DNA of 64,000 bases, from the NCBI GenBank assembly GCA_025350305.1, contig JANXYC010000046.1, positions 1 to 64,000 on the forward strand. The letters run 5' to 3'. Position numbers and translations under genes: made by a program. The notes beneath the pieces are model-generated. The model was not told where the DNA came from. It did no database searches and saw only the letters and a program-made list of their open reading frames with translations. This DNA comes from Cyclobacteriaceae bacterium (GTDB lineage Bacteria > Bacteroidota > Bacteroidia > Cytophagales > Cyclobacteriaceae). Positions 1-9,180 of this stretch are shown here, piece after piece. Every line of letters begins with the position of its first letter. Positions within the stretch are counted from its first letter, which is position 1.

Positions 1-18
1 TGTTAAAGTATCCCTGAA

Positions 19-579
19 TCAGCTTCCCGTTACTACTTTTGCGAAACGGATTACTTTATCATTAAGCAGGTAGCCCTTCTCCACTACATCAATAATTTTC
101 CCTTTCAAGTCTTCTTCAGCAGGTACTTGTGTAATAGCTTCATGGAGGTCAGCGTTGAATACTGCACCTTTTGATATCTCCATGATTTTCACGCCATAAT
201 GTTCCAGTATCTTTTTGAATTTGTTTTGAATGAGGAAAAAACCTTCCGAGGCGCGCTCGTTGATTTCTTTGAATGATTTTTCTGCCCGTTCAAAATCATC
301 CAGGACGGGAAGGAGCGTCTTGAGTAACTGTTCGTTAGCCCCTTGAATCATGTCCAGTTTTTCTTTGGCCGTGCGTCGTCGGTGGTTTTCAAACTCCGCA
401 TACAAACGCACGTACTTGTCTTTGGCTTCTGCCAATTCGTCCTGTAGCTTTTTCAAGGGGTCCTTTTCAACCGAAGGGCTTTCTAACACTTCCTGTTCAT
501 CCTGCTGCATGGGTGGCGTTTCTGTTGTAGAATCCTCGTGTTTCTCCAATTCCGGATCAGATTCTGTCTTATTTTTCAT
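19..579 (-). CDS. grpE: Nucleotide exchange factor GrpE
   Basis: GrpE releases ADP from DnaK in the cytoplasmic Hsp70 cycle. The 186-residue product has an acidic, low-complexity N-terminus, a charged helix predicted to form the long coiled coil (about residues 40-75), and the C-terminal beta-wing with the family signature FNADLHEAI near residue 145. An upstream in-frame ATG at 622-624 would add 15 residues with no family similarity, so the ATG at 577-579 is preferred. dnaJ, the usual next gene, would lie beyond the left edge. Family assignment is secure. Confidence 0.95.
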   Translation of the reverse strand: MKNKTESDPELEKHEDSTTETPPMQQDEQEVLESPSVEKDPLKKLQDELAEAKDKYVRLYAEFENHRRRTAKEKLDMIQGANEQLLKTLLPVLDDFERAEKSFKEINERASEGFFLIQNKFKKILEHYGVKIMEISKGAVFNADLHEAITQVPAEEDLKGKIIDVVEKGYLLNDKVIRFAKVVTGS

Positions 580-717
580 CCTAGTTATGATATGCAAAGT
601 CGAAAATGACAAGAATTTTGCCAATTGGGAAACTGTGCCAAGATGACCTTATATTCCGGAGCTTGAGATCCAGATGTTTAGAATAGATAACGGTATTTTT
701 GTGTTGGTTCTCATTTT

Positions 718-737
718 GTAAACTTTGTTTACCTTTG
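718..737 (+). promoter_or_regulatory. Promoter -7 element overlapped by a perfect inverted repeat
   Basis: TACCTTTG at 730-737 fits the Bacteroidota -7 consensus TAnnTTTG and lies 9 bases before the ATG of the higB remnant. A perfect inverted repeat, GTAAAC-TTT-GTTTAC at 718-732, overlaps its left end. That placement is what an autorepressing TA operator would have. No well-spaced -33 TTG is present (nearest at 704-706). Function is inference. Confidence 0.4.
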
Positions 738-745
738 CTACGCAC

Positions 746-907
746 ATGAGAGTAATCGCCAAAAGTACGCTCCGGGCATTTTGGGAAAAACATGGAGATG
801 CAGAAGTGCCACTAAAAACTTGGTACAAGATTGTAGAGAGGGCTGATTGGAAAGACACTCATGATGTCCTAATGCAAACTCTTCCAAATCAAATCCTTCA
901 ACTCTGA
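746..907 (+). pseudogene. Truncated HigB-type toxin remnant
   Basis: The first 41 or so codons read like the N-terminus of HigB-family mRNA interferases of the RelE superfamily: MRVIAKSTLRAFWEKH, then PLKTWYKIV and RADWK. Full-length relatives are about 95-100 residues. Here similarity stops near base 868, and the frame then runs antisense through the obg stop codon and last codons until a stop at 905-907. No higA antitoxin follows. The promoter-like sequence upstream is intact. I read this as the 5' stub left after deletion of an inserted higBA pair; the encoded peptide lacks the catalytic C-terminal half. Confidence 0.7.
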
Positions 908-1858
908 AATTCCCTTATTGGTAATAGAAGAAATGAAGGAAAAGGGCAAGTTGGGTGGAAGCTCTTTTGTGATGGCCGCTTTCAGCTCCTCATCCAGGAG
1001 GTCAGATTTTGAAATGGCCAGGAGTCGCTTCTTGTCGAGCAACTCGGGGTTGTATTGTTTGAGTTCGTTCAGTAGAATATCATATTCCTTTTTGATATCA
1101 CCCGAATCAGCGGGTACCAAAAAAAGTAACAGCGCGTTTCGTTCAACGTGACGAAGAAAACGAATCCCAAGTCCCTTACCTTCGGAAGCACCTTCAATAA
1201 TACCGGGGATATCAGCCATCACAAAGGAGAGATTATCGCGGTACTGGACTACCCCAAGATTAGGAGTGAGGGTAGTGAAAGCATAGTCCGCGATCTTGGG
1301 TTTGGCAGCAGAAACTACTGAAAGCAATGTTGATTTTCCTGCATTTGGAAAGCCCACCAAACCGACATCCGCCAGCAGCTTGAGTTCAAGAATGATCCAT
1401 TCCTCTTTTCCCGCCTCACCAGGCTGTGCATACCGCGGTGCCTGCTGTGTGGAGGTTGCGAAAAAAGTATTTCCTTTTCCTCCACGACCACCGGGTGTCA
1501 GAATTACTTCCTCACCGTCCTTATTTATTTCACAGATAAATTCATTCGTATCGGCATGTCGGGCCACCGTTCCCAACGGAACTTCAATGATCTCATCTTT
1601 GCCGTCGGCGCCCGTGCGGTCCTGACCTTCACCACCGCCTCCATTTTCTGCATTGATGTGTTTCCTGAACTTCAGGTGAAGCAACGTCCAGAGATTGGAG
1701 CTCCCTTTGAGAATTATATGACCACCATGACCACCATCGCCACCATCCGGGCCACCTTTCTCCACAAATTTTTCGCGATGAAAATGCAAACAGCCCGCGC
1801 CACCGTTACCGGAGCGTGAGCGGAATTTTACATAGTCAATGAAGTTGGGATTGGACAT
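869..1858 (-). CDS. obg: GTPase Obg/CgtA
   Basis: Essential ribosome-associated GTPase acting in 50S maturation and stress signalling. The 329-residue protein has the glycine-rich Obg fold (residues 1-158, with GGDGGHGGH near 40) and a G domain with G1 GFPNAGKST (169-177), G3 DIPGI (216-220), G4 SKSD (283-286) and a G5-like SSITNKG. The C-terminal OCT extension of some Obg proteins is absent, as in many Bacteroidota. It lies 38 bases downstream of adk on the same strand and is probably co-transcribed. Its last codons overlap the antisense higB stub. Confidence 0.96.
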   Translation of the reverse strand: MSNPNFIDYVKFRSRSGNGGAGCLHFHREKFVEKGGPDGGDGGHGGHIILKGSSNLWTLLHLKFRKHINAENGGGGEGQDRTGADGKDEIIEVPLGTVARHADTNEFICEINKDGEEVILTPGGRGGKGNTFFATSTQQAPRYAQPGEAGKEEWIILELKLLADVGLVGFPNAGKSTLLSVVSAAKPKIADYAFTTLTPNLGVVQYRDNLSFVMADIPGIIEGASEGKGLGIRFLRHVERNALLLFLVPADSGDIKKEYDILLNELKQYNPELLDKKRLLAISKSDLLDEELKAAITKELPPNLPFSFISSITNKGISELKDLIWKSLH

Positions 1859-1896
1859 GAGAAATTACGAATTACGAATAGGGTGGAGTTCTGAAA

Positions 1897-2469
1897 TCAA
1901 CTCACCTTATCGATGACTGCGCAAATGTTTTTGAAAATATCGTCGACTGCACCAATTCCATTCACGGTATTCAGCCTTCGCTGATTCTTGTAAAACGGGA
2001 GTACGTGAATGGTTTTGCTGAAATATTCGGTAATGCGCTTGTTGAGTTTTTCCTCTTCATCGTCTGCGCGGCTTTCGGTTGTTCTGCGTTTAGCGATGCG
2101 GCTGCGCAATTCGCCCTCGGTCACATCCAGGGCAATCACATGGTGAATTGCCGTTCCATTTTCCTTCATGAATTTATCAAGCGCTTCAGCCTGCGGCACT
2201 GTACGTGGGAAGCCATCGAACAGGAAGCCCTTCGCGTTCGGATTTTTATCGAGTTCCTCTTTCAACATGGCAATCGTAATATCATCAGGCACGAGTGCTC
2301 CGCTATTCATGATCTCTTTTACCCGCTTGCCCAACGGCGTATCGTTCTTGGTGTGCCAGCGAAAAAGATCACCAGTAGAAATATGAATAAAGCCGTATTT
2401 CTGGATGAGCTTGTCGCTTTGCGTGCCTTTGCCGGCACCGGGGGGGCCAAAGAGGACGATGTTGATCAT
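1897..2469 (-). CDS. adk: Adenylate kinase
   Basis: Interconverts ATP + AMP and 2 ADP in the cytoplasm. The 190-residue protein shows the P-loop GPPGAGKGT (8-16), the AMP-site motif FDGFPRT (84-90), and an RRTTESRADD segment in place of a full LID, so it is the short-LID form without a zinc-binding cysteine set. The start ATG is at 2467-2469. The hpt gene lies upstream on the same strand, 185 bases away, with an AT-rich hairpin in between. Confidence 0.96.
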   Translation of the reverse strand: MINIVLFGPPGAGKGTQSDKLIQKYGFIHISTGDLFRWHTKNDTPLGKRVKEIMNSGALVPDDITIAMLKEELDKNPNAKGFLFDGFPRTVPQAEALDKFMKENGTAIHHVIALDVTEGELRSRIAKRRTTESRADDEEEKLNKRITEYFSKTIHVLPFYKNQRRLNTVNGIGAVDDIFKNICAVIDKVS

Positions 2470-2475
2470 GACGGT

Positions 2476-2505
2476 AGTCTTTTAAAATAAAAAAAGTAAA
2501 AGACT
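2476..2505. repeat. AT-rich perfect inverted repeat in the adk 5' region
   Basis: AGTCTTTTA (2476-2484) and TAAAAGACT (2497-2505) form a 9-bp perfect inverted repeat with a 12-base A/T loop, six bases before the adk start. It could be a weak hairpin in the adk leader. There is no adjacent GC stem plus T-run in the direction of transcription, so I do not call it a terminator. Confidence 0.35.
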
Positions 2506-2654
2506 GCCAAGATACCTCACCCCTGCCCGTGGTCCAAATGATTATGCCTGTACGGACCAGAAGTTGACAAGTTGGCAAAAAGCAATTGACACCATCATGC
2601 CTTGTCAAGTGGCCTTTGTCAATTGTCAATTAATTATTTCAGCAGTTGGTGTGA

Positions 2655-3203
2655 TTAGGTCTTGTTTTCAGAGGTAGGTAATACCTGCTTATAAAGGTCC
2701 CGGAGGTTGCGCCCAAGCCCATCATAATCCAAGCCATAGCCAAGAACGAATTCATTATCAAGTTCAAAGCCTACATACTTCACCTCGATATTTTTTTCGC
2801 GGGCACTTTGCTTGCGCAGCAGTGCGACAGCCTCAACGGACTTGGCTCCCCGGCCTTTCAGGTCTTCCATGATTTTTTGCAAGGTAAGGCCACTGTCAAC
2901 GATGTCTTCCACGATAATAATATCCAGGCCGAAAAGACTTTCGTCATGGCCAATGAGTGTCTTAAGCTGACCGGAGCTCGTGGTGCCGGAATAGGACGAT
3001 ATTTTTACAAAGGAAACCCGGCAGAGGACGGTGATATCTTTCAGCAGGTCGGAAGCAAACATAAACGATCCATTGAGGACAGGCAGGAAGACCGGCGTTT
3101 TGTGCTCGTAGTCTTTATTGATCTGGTCGGCCAGACTGGCTACTTTCTTTTCAATCCGATCGCCCGGGATGAACTTCTTAAATTCCAGGTCCTTGAGTTT
3201 CAT
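2655..3203 (-). CDS. hpt: Hypoxanthine phosphoribosyltransferase
   Basis: Purine salvage enzyme that transfers phosphoribose from PRPP to hypoxanthine or guanine. The 182-residue form starting at ATG 3201-3203 contains the PRPP-binding motif IIVEDIVDSGLT (about 96-107) and the flexible-loop SYSGTTSSG region. The longer reading frame adds seven unsupported residues. A -7 match, CAAAGATA at 3222-3229 (TATCTTTG on the coding strand), lies about 19 bases upstream of this ATG and supports the chosen start. Confidence 0.94.
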   Translation of the reverse strand: MKLKDLEFKKFIPGDRIEKKVASLADQINKDYEHKTPVFLPVLNGSFMFASDLLKDITVLCRVSFVKISSYSGTTSSGQLKTLIGHDESLFGLDIIIVEDIVDSGLTLQKIMEDLKGRGAKSVEAVALLRKQSAREKNIEVKYVGFELDNEFVLGYGLDYDGLGRNLRDLYKQVLPTSENKT

Positions 3204-3221
3204 GCATGAATCAAACAACCG

Positions 3222-3229
3222 CAAAGATA
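3222..3229 (-). promoter_or_regulatory. Candidate -7 element for hpt
   Basis: TATCTTTG on the minus strand is a full match to TAnnTTTG, and would give transcription starting about a dozen bases before the hpt ATG. I see no clear -33 TTG at 19 bases, so it is only a candidate. Confidence 0.35.
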
Positions 3230-3310
3230 AGGTGAGTTGGGAACTAATGATTCATCCGAAGGGCAGGATTATTTTAGTTATTTCAACAACATCATTAGCA
3301 AAACCACTTT

Positions 3311-4666
3311 TTAATAACTATCACCCACTGCAAACTCATTTTTTCGATACATCCATTGACCTTTCGTAAAATCAGGGAACGGCACACTTTCGCCACCCAT
3401 TTGAATGGATGTTTCTGACAACGGTGTAATGGCACTCCAGGTCACAGCGTCGTACACGTCCTGAGGCGTGTTGGTTTTCCGTTTGGCCGCTTCAACAAAT
3501 GCGTTTAGTACAAACCAATCCATTCCTCCGTGACCCGCGCCGGATGCGTCACTTCCATATTTTTTCCATAGGGGATGATCATACTTGTCGAGCCACCCTT
3601 GAGCGTCTTCCCACCGGTGTACGTCCTTGCTTTGACCTTCGATATAGATGGACTTATTCACATCCATCCAAATACCGTTGGTTCCCTGTACCCGGAAGCC
3701 AATGGAATAGGGCCTCGGCAAATTCGTGTCATGCTGCAGTAAAATGGTTTCATCACCTGCCGTTCGGATCATGGTCGTGACAATATCACCCAGCTTGAAA
3801 TTGACCTTTGCGTTCGGATGACTTTCTCCACCTTTTTTGACTATGTAGTTATGCAGGCCCCGTGACTTGGTGGAATAAGAAACCAATTGCGTAAAGCGAT
3901 TGCCGCGATTAATGTTGAGCATCATGGCAAGGGGACCGATACCGTGCGTTGGATAAAGATCGCCATTCCGGTTCACCGAATGCTGCGTGCGCCAATGCGC
4001 TTCTGAGAAACCGTTCTCCCCAAACTCCACACCGCCTCCGTATGCGGTTTTTCCATCGTTAAATTTCACTTCACGCAAATCGTGCTGATAGCCTCCCTGG
4101 AGGTGGACCAGTTCACCGAACACATTTTGTCGCACCATATTCATCACAGCCATCACATCGCGGCGGTAACAAACATTCTCCAGCATCATAAGAGGCATTC
4201 CTGTGCGTTCACTGGTATGGACCAGTTCCCAGCACTCTTCGATGGTCATCCCTGTGATGACTTCGCAGCCGATATATTTTTTGGCGTTCATCGCATCAAG
4301 ACACATTACTGTATGCCACTCCCAGGGTGTTGCGATGATGACGGCGTCAATGTCTTTATTCTCCAACAGTTTTTTATATCCTTGCGTCCCATCGAGGATG
4401 ATCTGCGGCCTGGGTCTGCCGGATTTGCTGACCAGTTGGAGGGCCATGTCCATCATGCGTTGCTGGATATCACATAGAGCGATAACTTCGACGTCATTTC
4501 GCTGCAGCGCAAGTTCAAGATGATTTTGCCCGCGCAGGCCAACACCTATAAAACCTAATCGAAGTTTTGATTCTTTGTCTTTGGCAAAAATAGTTTGAGA
4601 CGGAAGAATGGTGAGGCCGGCACCGGCGATGGCGGCGGTTTTAATAAAGTGTCTGCGGGAGTTCAT
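3311..4666 (-). CDS. GH109-like Gfo/Idh/MocA oxidoreductase, Tat-exported
   Basis: NAD-dependent sugar enzyme of the Gfo/Idh/MocA fold. The N-terminus carries a Tat-type signal (RRHFIK followed by a hydrophobic stretch to about residue 28), so it should act in the periplasm. A Rossmann motif GFIGVGLRG (about 38-46) and segments such as ATPWEWH, MMLENVCYRRDVMAV, YQHDLREVKF and GDLYPTHGIGPLA are characteristic of the glycoside hydrolase 109 group (alpha-N-acetylgalactosaminidases acting by an NAD+-dependent mechanism). Substrate specificity cannot be read from sequence. It is a stand-alone gene flanked by simple repeats. Confidence 0.85.
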   Translation of the reverse strand: MNSRRHFIKTAAIAGAGLTILPSQTIFAKDKESKLRLGFIGVGLRGQNHLELALQRNDVEVIALCDIQQRMMDMALQLVSKSGRPRPQIILDGTQGYKKLLENKDIDAVIIATPWEWHTVMCLDAMNAKKYIGCEVITGMTIEECWELVHTSERTGMPLMMLENVCYRRDVMAVMNMVRQNVFGELVHLQGGYQHDLREVKFNDGKTAYGGGVEFGENGFSEAHWRTQHSVNRNGDLYPTHGIGPLAMMLNINRGNRFTQLVSYSTKSRGLHNYIVKKGGESHPNAKVNFKLGDIVTTMIRTAGDETILLQHDTNLPRPYSIGFRVQGTNGIWMDVNKSIYIEGQSKDVHRWEDAQGWLDKYDHPLWKKYGSDASGAGHGGMDWFVLNAFVEAAKRKTNTPQDVYDAVTWSAITPLSETSIQMGGESVPFPDFTKGQWMYRKNEFAVGDSY

Positions 4667-4671
4667 GGGTA

Positions 4672-4797
4672 TTAATTTGAAGATTTGAAAATTATATAAT
4701 TTGAAAATGGGATTCGTTAAAACAATAATAGAAAGATTCTTGATTTAAGGAGAGGCCTAATCTTCAAATCAGTCAATCTTCAAATCTTCAAATTTCA
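4672..4797. repeat. Iterated word region based on TTTGAA
   Basis: The intergenic stretch between the GH109-like gene and the M42 peptidase contains AATTTGAAGATTTGAAAATT-type words at about 4674-4707 and their reverse complement (TCTTCAAATC, AATCTTCAAATCTTCAAATT) at about 4760-4793. Together they form an inverted pair of short-period repeats. Confidence 0.5.
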
Positions 4798-5706
4798 CAG
4801 CTCCTTCATCAACCACCCGTACAATTCAATCATTGAGTCGATGTCTTTCTTATGCACTTTTTCATGGGGCGTGTGTGCATACTGCTCCGGGGCACCGACA
4901 AAACACCAATCGATGGGATAAGGAGCCCTTTGCAACTCACCGCCATCGCTGGAACCCATTCCCTCCACCTCCAGCTGATGCATTACTTTGTGTTTCCTGG
5001 CGATGGTGATGATACGATCTATGAATTCCTTCCTGGGAATGCTACGGTCGCGCAACGAGATCGCCACACCTTTACCGTGCTCTACCCCATCGGACACCCA
5101 GGTGATATCAGAAATCAGCGCTCGCTGCACCCCCCACGATTCATAAACAAATTTGGCCAGGTAGGATGCGGAGCCACCACCGTGTTCTTCCCAGCAACTG
5201 AACACGATCACGCCATCTTTTAGTTTTTCTGCTACTTTGAGGGCAGCATAAATTCCGAGCCGGTCATCCAGGTAGGCCGATTCGATGTAAAGTTTTGATT
5301 CTTTGAAGTTGATCTTATACGAAAGCGGCGTTCCGCGTTCGATCGGCCTTCCAAATTTGTAGAATGCATGGTGGTCTTTATCAAATTCCAACTCGCAATC
5401 GATCGGACCATGCTGGTCGTGACCTACCAGCCGTGTGCCTGATTCAGCATCCGGGCTGCCCACGGAAAGCAATTGATTGAAATAGCGAACGGTGAAACCC
5501 ACGGTATCCATGTGAGCAAAAATGGCGGTTCGTGGTTTCCCAAATTTCAGGACAATGCAATCTTGGAAGTCGTTGCCCTGAAAAATTTCAGGCTTTACTT
5601 TCCAGTTCTTTTTTTCTTTTTGAATATAGCGAAGTAAAAAATCACGGACTGCCGCCTCATGACCGGACGTTCCTGGAATCGAACATAGCTCTTGAAGAAG
5701 TCCCAT
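4795..5706 (-). CDS. M42/M20-type metallopeptidase (aminopeptidase-like)
   Basis: Predicted cytoplasmic di-metal aminopeptidase of the MH clan. The 303-residue protein begins with the typical LLQELCSIPGTSGHE. Candidate metal and catalytic residues are H65 and D67 (AHMD), D147 or D148 (YLDDRLG), the catalytic pair E173-E174 (WEEHGGGSA), D200 (ISD) and a C-terminal His in the EQYAHTPHE segment. All expected positions are present, so it should be active. No signal peptide is visible. Confidence 0.85.
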   Translation of the reverse strand: MGLLQELCSIPGTSGHEAAVRDFLLRYIQKEKKNWKVKPEIFQGNDFQDCIVLKFGKPRTAIFAHMDTVGFTVRYFNQLLSVGSPDAESGTRLVGHDQHGPIDCELEFDKDHHAFYKFGRPIERGTPLSYKINFKESKLYIESAYLDDRLGIYAALKVAEKLKDGVIVFSCWEEHGGGSASYLAKFVYESWGVQRALISDITWVSDGVEHGKGVAISLRDRSIPRKEFIDRIITIARKHKVMHQLEVEGMGSSDGGELQRAPYPIDWCFVGAPEQYAHTPHEKVHKKDIDSMIELYGWLMKEL

Positions 5707-5846
5707 GGGATTTTTGATGGACGAAATTACTAAAATAAAGTTTGTGAAAGGCGCTAAACAATATGAAGAGGGTCAGACAAAAAAATGATAAATTGTAGGG
5801 CCATGACTTTTGAAAAGTTACCTTTAAAATAAATAACTCCCGACTT

Positions 5847-7559
5847 ATGAATCTGAATATTGATGCTGAAAAGCAAAATAAGTATGATGCGATCGTGGTA
5901 GGCACAGGCATCAGTGGCGGATGGGCGGCAAAAGAGCTGACTGAAAAGGGATTGAAGACATTAGTTCTTGAACGAGGAAGGGACGTGAAGCACATCGTGG
6001 ATTACCCCACCATGACAAAAGACCCCTGGCAACTTCCTCATGCGGGTAAGCTTTCTCATGAAGAATTGAAACTATACCCCGTGCAGTCAAGAACATTCTG
6101 GGTAAATCAAGCCAATAAACATTTCTATGTCAATGACCTTGAGAATCCGTACACAGAAATTAAGCCGTTCGATTGGATCCGGGGTTATCACGTCGGAGGG
6201 CGCTCTATCATCTGGGGTAAGCAAACCTATCGATTATCCGATCTGGATTTTGAAGCAAATAGCAAGGATGGAATGGGTATTGATTGGCCTATCCGGTACA
6301 AAGACATTTCACCCTGGTACGATTATGTTGAATCCTACATTGGGGTCAGCGGTCGGGCCGAAGGGCTGGTGCATCTTCCGGATGGAAAATTTCTGCCCCC
6401 CATGGAAATGAACTGCGTGGAGGAAGTATTTCGCGATCAGGTGTCGAAGAAATTTGATGGAAGAAAAGTAACCATTGGTCGGGTGGCGCATGTTACTTCC
6501 CCGCTCGCCCATGATCCCAGCCGCGGGGTTTGCCAATCAAGGAACTTGTGCGACCGTGGCTGCCCGTATGGTGCGTATTTCAGCAGCAATGCTTCCACAT
6601 TACCGGCAGCGATGAAGACCGGCAATATGACGCTGCGACCATATTCCATTGTTCATTCCATTATCTATGATGAGAAAATGGGAAAAGCCGTTGGTGTGAA
6701 AGTTTTAGATGCTGAAACGAAAGAAGAAATTGATTTTTTTGCACCGGTACTATTCCTTAATGCTTCAACGTTGGGCAGCACATTTATTTTGTTGAACTCT
6801 GTCTCCAGTCGTTTTCCAAATGGATTAGGTAATGCCAGCGATCAATTGGGACGCAATTTGATGGACCACCAATATCGGGCCGGAGCGGAAGGTGATGTAG
6901 ATGGGTTTGAAGATAGATATTATGTCGGGCGCAGACCCAACGGCATTTATATTCCGCGATTTAGAAATGTCGGCAAGGACAAACGAACAGACTATCTAAG
7001 GGGATTTGGGTATCAAGGAGGCGGTAGCCGCGAAGGATGGATGCGGGGTGTTGCTGAATTGGCCTTTGGAGCTGACCTGAAAGAAGCGCTCACCACTCCC
7101 GGTAACTGGAGATTCGGCATTACCGGTTTTGGCGAATGTTTGCCGTACTCCGACAACAGGGTAACCCTAAACAAAGACAAAAGAGATATTCATGGATTGC
7201 CTACTTTAAGCGTTGATGCAGAGTGGAAGGAAAATGAAAAGGCCATGCGTAAAGACATGAAAGTGGCCGCTGCAGAAATGTTAGAGGCAGCGGGATTCAA
7301 GAATGTAAAGATGTATGACGGCGCTGATAACATTGGGTTGGGCATTCACGAAATGGGAACGGCCCGAATGGGTCTTGATCCGAAGACGTCCGTGTTGAAT
7401 AAGTGGAACCAGGTTCATGAAGTGCCCAATGTCTTTGTAACGGACGGCGCGGCGATGACCTCTTCAGCGTGTCAAAACCCGTCTCTTACTTACATGGCAA
7501 TGACAGCCCGTGCAGCGGACCATGCGGTGAGTGAATTAAAGAAAGGAAATTTAAAATAG
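5847..7559 (+). CDS. GMC-family FAD-dependent oxidoreductase
   Basis: Large flavoprotein subunit of a gluconate/choline-dehydrogenase-like enzyme. The 570-residue product has an FAD-binding GTGISGG near residue 20, a GRDVKH segment after the second strand, the central GGRSIIWGK motif, four conserved cysteines in CQSRNLCDRGCPYG-type sequence (about 230-243), and the C-terminal IHEMGTARMG and SSACQNPSLTYMAM blocks. No signal peptide is seen; export by hitch-hiking on the Tat signal of its small subunit, encoded 15 bases downstream, is the usual arrangement (inference). Confidence 0.9.
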   Translation: MNLNIDAEKQNKYDAIVVGTGISGGWAAKELTEKGLKTLVLERGRDVKHIVDYPTMTKDPWQLPHAGKLSHEELKLYPVQSRTFWVNQANKHFYVNDLENPYTEIKPFDWIRGYHVGGRSIIWGKQTYRLSDLDFEANSKDGMGIDWPIRYKDISPWYDYVESYIGVSGRAEGLVHLPDGKFLPPMEMNCVEEVFRDQVSKKFDGRKVTIGRVAHVTSPLAHDPSRGVCQSRNLCDRGCPYGAYFSSNASTLPAAMKTGNMTLRPYSIVHSIIYDEKMGKAVGVKVLDAETKEEIDFFAPVLFLNASTLGSTFILLNSVSSRFPNGLGNASDQLGRNLMDHQYRAGAEGDVDGFEDRYYVGRRPNGIYIPRFRNVGKDKRTDYLRGFGYQGGGSREGWMRGVAELAFGADLKEALTTPGNWRFGITGFGECLPYSDNRVTLNKDKRDIHGLPTLSVDAEWKENEKAMRKDMKVAAAEMLEAAGFKNVKMYDGADNIGLGIHEMGTARMGLDPKTSVLNKWNQVHEVPNVFVTDGAAMTSSACQNPSLTYMAMTARAADHAVSELKKGNLK

Positions 7560-7574
7560 TCCAAAAAAAATTAT

Positions 7575-8177
7575 ATGAACAGAAGAGAAGTACTTCAACG
7601 AACGGCCATGGTGTTGGGCTATGCAGTTTCCGGTCCTGCATTGGCTGGAATTTTGAACGGATGCAAAGCGACACCTGAGCTCGCGTATAAGCCTGAATTC
7701 TTCAATGAAAATCAGGCCCGGCTTATAAGCGAGCTGGCGGAAATTATTATTCCAAAGACCACCACGCCTGGAGCAAAAGAGGCGGGCGTTCCTGGATTCA
7801 TGGATGGTATGCTGAAAGAAGTTTTTCCTAAAGAAGACCAGGATATGTTTCTTCAAGGCTTGACGGCATTTGACAAAGACGCGAAGGAAACTTTCGGCGA
7901 TTCTTTTGTTGAATGCGAGCCTGCTGATAGAGTGGCTCATGTAAAAAAACATCATGATGCTGCTCTCGCCAATTCGGATGATCGCGGATCGGCCGGTTGG
8001 TGGAACTCAGGCAATGCGGCGGACAAACCTTTTATAGTAAAATTCAAAGAGCTTACCATTCTTGGATTTTTCTCGAGTGAAGCAGGCGCAACCCAGGTAT
8101 TGCAATACAATCCTGTGCCCGGACCTTATAAAGGCTGTGTACCCCTGTCTGAGGTTGGAAAAGCCTGGGCTACCTAA
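7575..8177 (+). CDS. Gluconate 2-dehydrogenase subunit 3 family protein, Tat/lipoprotein
   Basis: Small partner subunit of the GMC oxidoreductase upstream (15-base gap, same strand). The N-terminus NRREVLQRT followed by a hydrophobic core is a Tat signal, and LNGC near residue 29 is a lipobox-like site, so the complex is probably periplasmic and membrane-anchored. Length (200 residues) and the NENQARLISELAEIIIPKT segment are typical of the family. Its stop codon overlaps the convergent Ada-like gene by four bases. Confidence 0.85.
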   Translation: MNRREVLQRTAMVLGYAVSGPALAGILNGCKATPELAYKPEFFNENQARLISELAEIIIPKTTTPGAKEAGVPGFMDGMLKEVFPKEDQDMFLQGLTAFDKDAKETFGDSFVECEPADRVAHVKKHHDAALANSDDRGSAGWWNSGNAADKPFIVKFKELTILGFFSSEAGATQVLQYNPVPGPYKGCVPLSEVGKAWAT

Positions 8178-9040
8178 GAAGCCTTCGCCATCTCCCAACC
8201 AATGATGCTTTTTTTCCGTGTGGCGGTCCACCGATACTCACCTAGAATACCATCTTTGCGAATCACGCGATGGCACGGAATGAGGTAGGCGATATGATTG
8301 GAGCCAACGGCTGAGCCTACTGCTTGCATCGCTTTAGGATTCTTAATTTTTTCCGCAATGTTCTGGTAGGTTGTCACACTACCGATGGGCACTCGCAGCA
8401 GCGCTTCCCAAACTTTTATCTGAAAGTTGGTGCCCTTCACAAACGCATGAATCTTACTTTGCGGCCCGATCGCTATCGGGGCGGCTTCGCGGTTAAAAAT
8501 CTCTTCGACAATGTCTAAAGTCAATACCTGATCTTGATGGTAAACGGATTGATGCCAATGTTCTTTCATTTTCTCCATTTCCACTTTTGGATCATCTCCT
8601 ATGCTAACAAACGATAACCAGCAAATACCTCGCTTTGTTACGCCGATCAGGCACGTACCGAAAGGAGTTTCATGAAAGCCATATTCTATCCGGATGCCTG
8701 CGCCGTGTAGTTTGTATTCCTGTGGCGTCACAGCTTCCAGTGTTGTGAAGAGATCGTACACCCTCGATTGACTTGACAACCCGGCCGATTCTGCTGCCTC
8801 AACGATATTTTTTGACTCTTGAAGCTTTGCTTTCAGAAAATCCACAGTCAGATGTTGTAGGAACCGCTTGGGACTGATACCTGCCCAGTCAGTGAAAATT
8901 CGTTGAAAATGGAACGGGCTCAGATGCACTTTTTCAGCGACTTCGTCAAGTTCGGGCTGGTGCTGAAAGTTTTCTTCGAGGAACTTAATGGCCTGTTCGA
9001 TCCGCTGATAATTAATGTTAGTTTCGGTTGACACAATCAT
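8174..9040 (-). CDS. AraC-HTH / methylated-DNA-cysteine S-methyltransferase (Ada-like)
   Basis: DNA alkylation repair and probable regulator. The 288-residue protein (ATG at 9038-9040) has an AraC-type helix-turn-helix domain (about 10-110) followed by an MGMT domain whose acceptor cysteine lies in IPCHRVI (C256). It lacks the N-terminal zinc/Cys methyl-phosphotriester domain of true Ada, so it would not be switched on by the classical Ada mechanism. A 37-residue upstream extension of the frame has no similarity and is not used. Two more alkylation-repair genes lie within 3 kb. Confidence 0.88.
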   Translation of the reverse strand: MIVSTETNINYQRIEQAIKFLEENFQHQPELDEVAEKVHLSPFHFQRIFTDWAGISPKRFLQHLTVDFLKAKLQESKNIVEAAESAGLSSQSRVYDLFTTLEAVTPQEYKLHGAGIRIEYGFHETPFGTCLIGVTKRGICWLSFVSIGDDPKVEMEKMKEHWHQSVYHQDQVLTLDIVEEIFNREAAPIAIGPQSKIHAFVKGTNFQIKVWEALLRVPIGSVTTYQNIAEKIKNPKAMQAVGSAVGSNHIAYLIPCHRVIRKDGILGEYRWTATRKKSIIGWEMAKAS

Positions 9041-9155
9041 AAAGCTATTGTTTTTTGATGGACCAAAGGTGCCGCGTTTTAGAAAATTGCTCAACCTGTT
9101 TCTTGCTGATAATGTGGGGCCAAAATCCAGATTATAAGTTTTCTCCATCATGATC

Positions 9156-9163
9156 TATATTTG
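9156..9163 (+). promoter_or_regulatory. Candidate -7 element for the MBL-fold gene
   Basis: TATATTTG matches TAnnTTTG exactly and ends 17 bases before the ATG at 9181, implying a very short leader. No TTG is seen 19 bases upstream. Confidence 0.35.
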
Positions 9164-9180
9164 TCGAAACACCTTTCTCT

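Noticed and set aside
1296-1819. Plus-strand frames inside obg
   Set aside because: Shadows of the highly GC- and Gly-rich obg coding strand.
2560-2642. TTGACAAGTTGG / TTGTCAAGTGG words downstream of hpt
   Set aside because: Weak inverted repeat without a T-run in the direction of transcription; looks like simple-word intergenic repeat only.
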